A stretch of 64,000 nt of DNA from Echinometra lucunter. Lineage: Eukaryota; Echinodermata; Echinoidea; Camarodonta; Echinometridae. How positions within the stretch are numbered: the stretch's first letter is position 1; every line of letters starts with the position of its first letter. The stretch lies in NCBI GenBank assembly GCA_029962745.1, contig CM057157.1, positions 30,097,973-30,161,972 on the forward strand, given 5' to 3'. Positions 50,206-61,240 of the stretch are shown piece after piece. A program made the position numbers and the translations under genes. Below the pieces are notes generated by a model that saw only the letters and a program-made list of their open reading frames with translations, did not search any database and was not told where the DNA came from.

Positions 50206-51009
50206 CATGTTTACAATATTGTATTTATGTACAATACAAACAAATGTTACCATCTCAAAAGAAAATAAATTTGATTTTTAAACTGTGCCAGTATTGTGCA
50301 GTATACATGTAAATGTACTATTCTTTGTATGAAGAGTGCCTGATTGCCTTAAGAATATCTGGTACATCACATTGTTTTCGAAAAGTACAATGATGACTAA
50401 GCAATATTATATCAATATGTGATAGTGTGCATGCTAAATGCGTATATGTGCCATGGTTTGGATATCAGAAATAGGTCCTGCTTGCCTTGTAAAATGCTTT
50501 AATAACAAATCAATCTGTTGGTGATCTGTTCCACGTATCGGGCTTGTTGCACGGATAATTTTACACCAGTACTACGATGAGATGATAAATACACAAGTAC
50601 ATCTATGTATTATACCACTGGGACAATCTTTCTATACATGCTTGATGGTGGTACCCGTAGATCATAAAGTTGCATGAGTAATATCTGTGTAAGAGGTAGA
50701 ATCTCGTAAAAGGAATTATTCACGGTGCTGTAAACCCTTAGGAATTACTGAAAGAAAATGATGAAACTACGAAAGAGAATTGATTTCTGCCAAGAAAAAG
50801 AGATTAGATTCTACCGATGAGGCAAATCAAATAAATGTCCTTCTGAAACCTGTCTCCCAGTCTTGAATCCTTAATGAGAAGGTGAAGGACCAGATACATA
50901 GACCTTGATATACCAAACACCAGCTGATGTCTTCATCATCACCATGCATCAAATTGCACAGATCAACTGGTAGCCCTGCACATGACTTCATGTATAAGTA
51001 CTTGACAAT

Positions 51010-51724
51010 TACCAGTTTCTCCAGTGAGTTTGCTGGGTACAGATGTGACATACATGTATGTTGGCTAATGGGTACCACAGCTGTAGGACTAGCACTATTC
51101 CAGGATATTATTTTGGTTCTAGTGTTTCAAGTTTCTCCAGTGAGTTTCATGTCTAGAGACGTAACACACACATTGGATCACAGCTGTAGGACAAGCAGTG
51201 TTCCAGGATCCTTGCTTGGTTCCAGTGTTTCTCTAAAGAGTTTCATTTCTAGAGACAAGACACACACTGGAATATAGCTGTAGGACCTAGCACTGTTCCA
51301 GGATCCTATCTTGGTTCTAGTGTTTCAAAGTTTCTCAAGTGAGTTTCACGTCTAGAGATGTGACACACGTTGGATCACAGCTGTAGGACTAGACTGTTCG
51401 AGGATCCTATCTTGGTTCTAGTGTTTCAAAGTTTCTCAAGTAAGTTACACGTCTAGAGATGTGACACACGTTGGATCACAGCTGTAGAACTAGCACTGTT
51501 CCAGGATCCTATCTTGGTTACAGTGTTTCAAAGTGATGGCTAGAGATGTGATGCACATTGGATTACAGATGTAGAACTAACACCGTTCCAGAATCCTTTC
51601 TTGGTTCTAATGTTTCAAAGGTCCTCTAGTAAGATTTGAAGGCCAGAGACGCGACACACATAGGACCACAGCTGTAGGACTAGCACTGTTCCAGGATTCT
51701 ATCCTGGTAGATGGTCCTACTCTT
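51010..51724 (-). repeat. Tandem array of degenerate copies of the last TTLL7 coding exon
   Basis: Seven units of about 95-113 bp sit just 3' of the true terminal exon. On the plus strand each holds CACAGCTGTAGGACTAGCAC, TGTTCCAGGATCCTAT and CTTGGTTCTAGTGTTTCAAA with changes. They align end to end with the coding exon 51725-51851. The unit farthest from the gene (about 51010-51130) still encodes WNSASPTAVVPISQ and LYPANSLEKL. Confidence 0.85.
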
Positions 51725-51851
51725 TCAAAGTTTCTCTAGTGTGTTTGTTGGGTATAAACGAGACATACGCTGACTAATAGGTACCATAGCAGTCGGACTA
51801 GCACTGTTCCAGGTTCCTATCTTAGTCGGTGGTCCGAGTGACGACTGGGTT
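51725..51851 (-). CDS. TTLL7: TTLL7 terminal coding exon
   Basis: Acceptor TTTTCTCATACAG. The first base completes the Arg codon AG|A from the previous exon. It reads TQSSLGPPTKIGTWNSASPT, then AMVPISQRMSRLYPTNTLEKL and TGA at 51725-51727. This C-terminus is lineage-specific. The exon is itself the first unit of the tandem array that continues to its left. Confidence 0.8.
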
Positions 51852-54800
51852 CTGTATGAGAAAATAAAGGACACAAAACATTCACCTATTAACAAAAGTT
51901 TCAACGTAAAATGGAGTATGCGTTTGTGAACTAATGATAATTTCATACAGTGAAAAGGATTCTAACAGAAGAATATGTCATCAATTACTGAGATAGTCAG
52001 CATTGCAGCCAAGCCCTAAAAGCTTAAAAGCCTTGGCCCCGACCTAGGTCCAAGTCACCTTTATAAGCCATATGGAAAGAAGTGAGGAGTTTTTTTCTCA
52101 ACATTGGCCTTGAAAAGTGTCCATCTGAAAATATCAGTACTCCGGCATGTTTTCAACATACAGAACAACAGCCAAATTTGAAATAAAATAATGATAACAA
52201 TGATAATGATATTAAAAAATACTGACGCAGAAAAAGGAAATGACATTCTAAAGTGCACCAAACATTTCTTAAGTTTAAACATAAACAGAAAAGATACCAT
52301 TGTTGCATGAAGTTACTGTGTGGGAATGTTATAGTTAGGAATAAACTTGTCAAGTACACTGTATTTTTACAAAGTACAAGTAGATGTATGGAATGCTGGG
52401 TGTTGTTGAGCTTCTGATGTTTTCTGCACTGATCAGATCAACTTAGGAGTATGAAATGCTGCCTGAGCTTACCTATGATGCTGTACTCCTGCTGATGAGT
52501 AGCCACTTTTGTTATTATTGACCTTGGTATCAGCAGCAAACTGATAGACAATGAGTAGGCAGTCCTGACATAGCTCAACGACTCGTCTACAGCATGCCAT
52601 CTCCGACCCTGTAACCACCTCACTACTCTTGCTGAAGATCGTTTCCCAAGAACTCCTACATCAAAACAAATAAAATAAATTTGCATGTGAATTACTCTTA
52701 AAGGGAAACATAACTGGAAGATTCATACATACGTACACACAGTATTAATTTGGAAGTGCTTATTCACCATACATGTACACACTTCAAGTAAATTTATTTC
52801 AAGATTTCGAAATATAGCACTAATTTCAAGAAAAATATTCAGATTTAAATGTGAATTATTTCTAGAATTGGTATCTACATGACAGTGAAAATCTACATAA
52901 ACAGACACAAATGATTTTAATAAGTGTGATATAAGTTGTAGTTTCTTCCCCCCTCCCCAGTAGTTAATTTTATTAAATTATAACTTTATATTATTTGTCT
53001 TGTATTTCTATGTATGTTTCGTTCTTTTTCCATGACTGTATCAATTTAATTGTTATGTTAAAGCACTTGGAAACAAAATGTATTAAGCGCTATACAAATG
53101 TTATCTATTATTATTATCTCATTAAGAATAGTGCTTGTCACATATTCATGCAGTCTGTAATTTCCAATTAGACCATTTGATCATTAGACAAAATGACAAT
53201 TATCCAAATGGGTATTAGACCAAGTGATGATTGGACCAAATGGCAATCAGACCGAATTGATAGTAGACCGAATGGGGTTTAGGCATAGTGGTATTAGACT
53301 ATCTGGGAATGAGACCAACTGGTATCAGACCAAGACCGAATACTCACCCTGAAGATGAAAAGCAATTCCACAGTCCTTGTCCATGACTCCATAGTAATCT
53401 ATTAAAGACTTTACTTAGGATACGATACAGACGAATATTCTCCACATCCGGACAACGGTAGATGCGTTGGATCAGAGCCTTTACGTTAGATCGCACGATA
53501 TCGATCACTTTACGACGCTTGATGGAATCGAGTTTGACCAGCCAATAAGATGCTATCCTCGGCTTGTGATACTTCCAACTGTCATGGATCTGAAAGATAT
53601 TGGGGGAGGGGGGGGGGAATGATGAATCAGAGAAATAATCCAACAAGTGATTGATATGATTTATTATAATCAGGGTAAAAAATACCCAGGGGCAACAGCC
53701 AATTTCACCCTCCGTACAGCTCAAATAGCTCCCTAAAATCCTTAAAAAAAACAAATCCTTCGGGGCGACCATTTTTTTCAGAGTCACCTTCGCCTCAGCT
53801 ATGAACATAAGCATAAAATTTGCGGATTGTGATCTAGGAGCAGCAGAACTAACATTTTTTTAAACAACACACACATTAACCTATCATACTGATACTTAAT
53901 ACAGTTATGGCATTTCATTTTTACTTCTCAATAGTATTAAAAAATGTACAAATATTATTGCACTGTGAAAGAAAACTGCAAGATTTAACACGGAAATTGC
54001 CAATTTTGCACATGAAAATAGTGATCACATATTTCAAAATGTGTTGGCAATATATAGAGAATGTAATATACATACATGTATATAGTAGAGTGGCACTGCT
54101 AACAAATTGTGCACTTTTGTCTACACACGTGTGAATATACACTGAATATTATAAGAAATGGAAGCACTTTCAAAATTAAAAAATTGGGGGAATTTTAGCC
54201 AAAACTGATATAAAGCTCAACCAGAAATAAAATTGCTTACAAAAAAAAAATCAGACCTACCGGAAGCTACTCAATACCAAGCTTCTGCGATGTTCACTGA
54301 GAAACTCTGTTCTTCCCGGAAGTGACATGGTACTTCACGCTCTTGTCTAATTTGGACAAGTTTTTTCCTGAGATATAGACGGAGTACGCTGTTTGCCTTG
54401 CTACTACGTAAATTAAAGCTAGCAAGTCTTTCCATCAGATTATGTCCACAGATTTATGTAAAAACCTTATACTATCAAGCAAGGAAGGCAACTGAAGATG
54501 AAGGAGAAGATAAAGATGGAATTGAGAGTGCCATTTCTGCTTCTGTCTTTGCTGAACTAGTGATGTACATTGAGGAGAAGAGGATGGATGAAAGCACATT
54601 ATCAGTTTTCAAATTGAATAATTTGGTACATCTCTTTCAGAATTGCGTAGAGCAGCCAGGCGTTAAAATCAGTAAATGTCTCCATTCCATGCATCTCAAG
54701 AAAAGACTACAAGCTCACTTTCCAGATCTGAGGGCTCACAGACAAGGACAGGACGTTCTACTGACATCTGAAGATGACACAGATACAATCTTAGCAAAGT

Positions 54801-57800
54801 CTAGTGAGCTCGACAAGGATTATGATGATGATGTCCTTGCACGAACAGCAGATATAGTTTATCAAAACATCTTCCACAAACACGAGTTCAGAGGAACATT
54901 CAGAAAAGACTCGGCTGCACAAATGTGTGCCTCATCAGTTACTGTCCCTCACGAGAATGAATTTAGAAGGACTGAGCATTGCAAATCAAAGACAATAGCA
55001 GGTTAAGTCAGAGCCAGTATGACTCTCCATAGCACAACTACTGAAAATTAGTAGTGTAAAGCACCAGAGGCACCAGGTCAATGAGATTACAAGCACCAGG
55101 TGTAATATTGATCAAGAAACACCTTTGCCGATCTACATGTATCTGGGACTTATGGTTCATCTTTTCATTTCGACTTGATCGAGGAATATCTGTCAAACTT
55201 GAATTTTTTGTCCATGGAATGAACACTATTGTTGTCAATTTCATTGCAGCAAAAATAGAAGTGAAACAAAGGATTGGGACCTTATACCTCATCGCTCAGA
55301 AATCTATCAAACGTCTTATACACCGCGTTACGAGTAGCTGACACTGGAAAACATACTCTAAAAAATAAATACCTAGCATTCATTGCTAGTCTTAATTCTC
55401 AGACACGTTTTCAAAATTTCGCCCTGTCTCCAACCTCTATTCATGCAGTATTGGTGCAACTGGCTTGCCAAAAGATGTTAGTGCCAGGCCAGGATTTGAA
55501 CCCTTATCCCTTTAAGTGAGAGACAAGTGATAAAATCCACTATAACATGACACCTACATAGTGATGAGGTATGACAGGAAAAAGTTGAGTTTCCTTCTTG
55601 ATTTAAAGACACTGAAGATGTCCTACCTGATCAAGTATCATAGTTGCTTCATCGTCTGTTTTTCCTGGAAATTTAATTCTCATCTCTTTCAAAGATGCTA
55701 TCATCTTTTTCATCATCTCATCTTCTTTTTCCCTGAGAGCAGCAGATAGGTCATCCTATGAAAATAAGAAAATGCAAACTTTATGTTAAACTCATAATTC
55801 AAATAAAAGAAATTTTCATGTCTCCATTTCTTTTGCAAGAAGGAAGGGGTGGGAACACAATTCAGTCATATATGTAAGAGGATTCGTCTAAACATACATT
55901 GTCTACATTAATCAAGGGTAGTATTTTCAAAATTATGTCACCTTTAATGGAATGGCCAACGGTTTAATGGAAGACTCTATTTTCCATGACACTCTAGGTT
56001 TAGCCACGAGAGTGAGAACATTGCATATATGCAAACAGCAATGACAAATGCAATCTAAACTTGTTATGAAAAATCATGAAAAATCAAACTAAAGTATATA
56101 CTTTATCCCAAAACCTTAAGTAGAGCAAAGTATGAGTAAAAGGCATCTTACCACAGAGCCTGTTCCTATTCTGTTGGTTGAAGACTTGGGCCGAGTTAAT
56201 GATCGTGACCTCTGTTGTGAGGACAGGCTCCTCATGTTGGTAGAAGCAGAGAGGGGTCGAGCAGAGCCAGGTCTCTGCGCAGACTGAGGTCTCACCCTAC
56301 CCCCTACCCCAGGGCTGACGAGGCCTGGGGAAGGGCGTGTTGGGGGGCGGGAGAATCTCGGTGGATGGGGCTTGGTGCGGTCTTCCGTTGGTATCACATC
56401 GTTAGATGATGGAGGAGTGATGGATGGTGAGAATTCAGTATCATCATCATCGTCATCATCATCATCATCTTCATCATCATCCTCGTCATCTTCCTCATTT
56501 TCTGGTTGGCTGACAACCGTTGGCATGGATGATAAAGGCTGAGAGGAGACAAGAAAGTCAGTGCTAAAATTGTTCAAACAGCTGTACACTGTAGAAGTGA
56601 CAATTAGTTTGCAGCAAAATCAATTTACAACTTAAATAAACACAATATAATTAAACAGCACATTATCATGATTCATTAACTTTCCTGCGCAAATTATACA
56701 AATCCTTACTTACTTTAATTCCAGCAATTAACATTTCTAAATCAAACTGCCAATTGTAAATAAAGCTTACAGGCAGATAGCTATTCATAGTCACATAGAA
56801 ATCGGAAATCGAGGGGACACTGATGGTAAGGGTTGGGGGATTTGAAGAACCAGCCGGTATTCTTGATTGTGGTAAGAGGAAGTGCTCATCATAGTGTTGC
56901 TGGTCACACTTAGGTTCACAGGACAAATCTCTGTTTAAGTCTACCCCTGAGTCCAATTTCAGAAAATTTGTTATCAATAACAAGTTGCAATAACTGTTAC
57001 AGGCTACTGAAATCCTTGCATCTGATTGGCTGAGAGCAAATTTATCAAAGAAATGTGGCAGTTGTTACTGATAAGTTTTATGAAACAGGGCCCTGGAGAG
57101 ATATCTGTTTCAAAGGAATTATTACAATGTTTCATCCACACATGATCCAACCCCCCCCCCCCCCCCCCACAAAAAACCCCCACACAAATAAACAAAACAA
57201 TACAAAAACAAAACAAAAAACAAGAACAAAAACAAAAAATAAAACACACAAATAAAACAAAACAAAACTTTAAAAAAAATCATTTGTTGTGATAAAATAT
57301 GGTAACAAGGCGTTTGCGATGTTGTGTCTCGCCCACTTGTGAAAATAACTAGAAATATCGCGATCTGTGATGGCACACAACAGAACTGTATCGAAAGCTC
57401 ATTGTGAAATAACTGGGATGGAATAAAATTTGATAAAATATGAGAAGGGTTTTTTATGAAATGGTACTGCATTTTCACGTGCATGTACTTTCCCTGCTTC
57501 TACTCTCATCCCTCTGATATGAGTAACATCCAACAGAATGATAACATGCACTTCCCCTTAGTGATCTGCAACCCAAGTTTGACTGAAAAGTGTGACACGG
57601 TTGCAAAGTTTTGTGTCATAAGAGAGTCTTGCACGTAAACTTTAACCGTTCAACGTTTGACCTGTAATGACCTTTGACCTGACCATGTGACCTCTGACTG
57701 GACCATAACATGCAGGTCCCCTTAGTGCATCTACAACCCAAGTTTGATAGATAAGTGTCACATGGTTGCAGAGTTTTGTGTCATAAGAGAGTCTTGCACG

Positions 57801-60800
57801 TAAACTTTAATGTTTGACCTGAAATGACCTTTGACCTTACCATGTGACCTATGACTGGACCATAACATGCAGGTCCCCTTAGTGCATCGACAACCCAAGT
57901 TTGATAGATAAGTGTCACACGGTTGCAGAGTTTTGAGTCATAAGAGAGTCTTGCACGTAAACTTCAACGTTTGACCTGAAATGACCTTTGACCTTACCAT
58001 GTGACCTCTGACTGGACCATAACATGCAGGTCCCCTCAGTGCATCTACAACCCAAGTTTGGTTGAAAAGTGAGTCACGGTTGCAAAGTTATGTGTGATAA
58101 GAGAGTCTTGCACGTCAACTTTAACATTTGACCTGAAATGACCTTTGACCTTACCATGTGACCTCTGACTGGACAATAAGATGCAGGTCCCCTTAGTGCA
58201 TCTACAACCCAAGTTTGATTGAACAGTGTCACACAGTTGCAGAGTTTTGTGTCATAAGAGAGTCTTGCACGTAAATTTTAACATTTGACCTAAAATGACC
58301 TTTGACCTTACCATGTGACCTCTGACTAGAGCATAACATGCAGGTCCGCTTAGGGCATCTACAACCCAAGTTTGGTTGAAAAGTGAGTCACGGTTGCAGA
58401 GTTTTGTGTCATAAGAGAGTCTTGCACGTAAACTTTAACGTTTGACCTGAAATGACCTTTGACCTTACCATGTGACCTCTGACTGGACCATAACATGCAG
58501 GTCCCCTTAGTGCATCTACAACCCAAGTTTGGTTGAAAAGTGAGTCACGGTTGCCAAGTTATCTTTCATAACGTTTGTGACGGACGGACGGACGGACGGA
58601 CGACGGACGGACGACGGACGGACGACGGACGGACGACGGACGGACGACGGACGGACGACGGACGGACGACATTTGGATCCCTTAGTCTCGCCTTCACCTC
58701 CGGTGGGCGAGACAAAAACCATATTATATGCACATTAAATGAATGGCAAGAGGGAGTGGGAAAAAAAGAAGCTCTATGTGTCATTAATAAGCAAGGATTT
58801 ACACCTACCTTAGGTCCTCTGAAACCTTTGGCACTCCCTTCTCTCTCACCATCTGATAAATCACATTGCTGTAACATATCCAGTAACTCATCCTCCTGGG
58901 ATAAAAAAATGGAAAGAAAGAAAAAAAAAAATCAAAATATTGACTGCTTTGAAGGGGCATGGTTGAAACAATAAGCCTACTGTAAACGCTCTTATTTTTG
59001 CGTGATTACATTTTTGTGCTGAGTGACCCGAGAACATATTCACGGTTTCTTAACTGCACAATTACTCACTCGCAAAAGTGCAAGATTTGATTTGATATTT
59101 CATTGCATATGAAATCGTGCTAATATTTTCACGAGTTCTAAAATTTGAGATCGACACTGTACCGTGCCCTGATATGCTTCTATCGTGTCACTGCTTTGTA
59201 CATGGAAGTATAACTATGCCCAATCAATATTTTTCTCTATACTGCCCGGTTCTCACTGGAAAAAAATCCACACATGGTTCCCCCTCTGCGCAAAGGGCGT
59301 AATTTTCGGAAGTTTTACGGAATAACACCTAAAGTTAGGTGTGGCAGCAATATATGCTATAGCAAAAGGATGAAAAATACTTCTTGGTAAGCAGGAGTTG
59401 TCTACTAATGGCATTTTAGTAAAAATACATTGCCAAAAAGCAAAAAAATCTGTGGCATTTATCATTATTGTTAAGAATATATGCTCCAATATTTTGTTTA
59501 ACCCTTGTTGCCACGCATGGTGCAGCAATTTCACACATGGTTCTTCCTTGTCTGAAATCCTTTACGCATGGTATTGGAACCATGGGTGTTATGTACTGGC
59601 GAGAACCATTCTGCCCAGCAGTTCGTAGTGAATTTCATGTCCAAAGACTTGACCAATCAGAGGCCTAGAATCTTGACACACAGGTATAAAATCACTACTT
59701 CACATCTAGATGCAATATGATATTAACTCATTACAATATATCATCTGATCATTCACTATAATCATGTACATGAATTTTCAGACAGGAATCTCTTTAAGGA
59801 CCCTTTCTATTCTTTCAAATGTTAATGATATACCTTTCTGAGAGTTGAAAATTTCCATGCAAATTCATTTATCTCAGTTTTGTCTTATTCCAGATTTTTG
59901 AGGATGGAAACATATTTCTTTTTAAATAATGCAAGAAACAAATAGATGGGGAAAAAGGCAGATACTAAACACTAAAAGTATATCCTTCAATTCTGGGTAT
60001 AGAATATTTCTTATAGTTAAACATAACCCACCAGCTATCTAAAACAGATCATTTTAAACAACAGCAACAACAACAATAAGAACAAGGAAACAAGAAATAA
60101 AGACATGGGGGGGGGAATAGTTACAAAATACAGCCACAAACAGAAAAGAGGGAGATTTCATGGAACTTACCTGTACTTGTCCTGAGAGTAGTTGATAAGC
60201 ATCTCTCTGTATTGAAGCTGCTCTACCAGACAGAAAGATCTCGAAAGCATCATCAATCAATCGGTCATACTTCTCTTTCAACATCTTATCATGTGGTGGG
60301 TAGATGCGACGAAACTTTCCCATGTTACGATTCTCGTAATCTTCTCGTGCATTCTCTCTTCGAACCTGGGCTAATTTGACTCTAATCTCGGCCTTGCGCT
60401 TCTCAATGTCTAGTCTTCTCCTCTCAGACTCCTGCCATAAAAGAAAAAGGGTGAATATGCCATGTGTATCATACACAAATATTTTTCATTAATATTAAAA
60501 AAAACTTTCATTAAAAGGCAGAAAAATGAAAAAACAAAACGAAAATACAGCTTACAAAAGTATGTATCCATAAAATAGAATAATCAAAACTCCTGACCCA
60601 TTGTTTTTTCTCAAGAAAAAAAGGTTAATATTCTGGAGAAATATATCAATAACAGAACACAATATTTTTTGTATAACTCATCTAACACCTCTTAAAACTT
60701 AACAAAAGTGCATGGAAAATTATTACCCTAATCATCTTGCTCATTGCTGACATATTCTCTGAAATAATGGTGATGTAAGCAAAACAAAAATAAGTGGTGT

Positions 60801-61208
60801 ACATGATTTGGTAGGTCATCTTGATGTAAAATTAGATTTGCAGGTGTATGAGAATAAAGGAAAGGGGATAAGCCACTTACATTCTGACCTGTTGAAAGAC
60901 GTTTGGTAGGTCGAAGCAGTCTCTTCTGTGATTCAGCTTTTTGTGCAGCCATACCTTTCCTCTTATCGGATGTTCTCATGTTGATGAGACGGAAGGAATC
61001 AGTGAGAAGACCACTCTTTATGTCAAGATCTATCTTCTCATCTGTACCAAAGCTAGGCGCTCGGTTCACCTGACATCAAAAAGATCATCATATCACAGTG
61101 AGCATCAATAAAAATAACATATATGTACAACAAAGAAACATGATAAACTCTCCCTATTTGAAAGAAAAAAAAAAAAATCTCACTTAGCTCTGTAAACAAA
61201 GAAAAGAA

Positions 61209-61240
<32 letters not shown>

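Noticed and set aside
50827..51078. Independent small gene starting MVPISQ
   Set aside because: It is the outermost copy of the TTLL7 terminal exon, starting at a GTG inside the homologous part; treated as array or possible alternative exon instead.
56666..56983. Minus-strand open frame (SCEPKCDQQHYDEHFLLPQ...) as an extra TTLL7 exon
   Set aside because: It looks somewhat coding-like and has a possible GTAAGC donor. However, no acceptor gives phase 0, and the flanking exons (RGPK / PLSSMP) already join directly as in vertebrate TTLL7. A cassette exon that shifts frame is not excluded.
57530..58578. CRISPR-like regular repeats
   Set aside because: Whole 157-bp units repeat with no short repeat plus unique spacer pattern, and the DNA is animal.
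58540..58974. Open frames of 103-144 codons over the GACGGAC minisatellite
   Set aside because: Asp/Gly/Arg and Arg/Pro/Ser repeats caused by the 11-bp unit; the only real coding there is exon 58809-58895.
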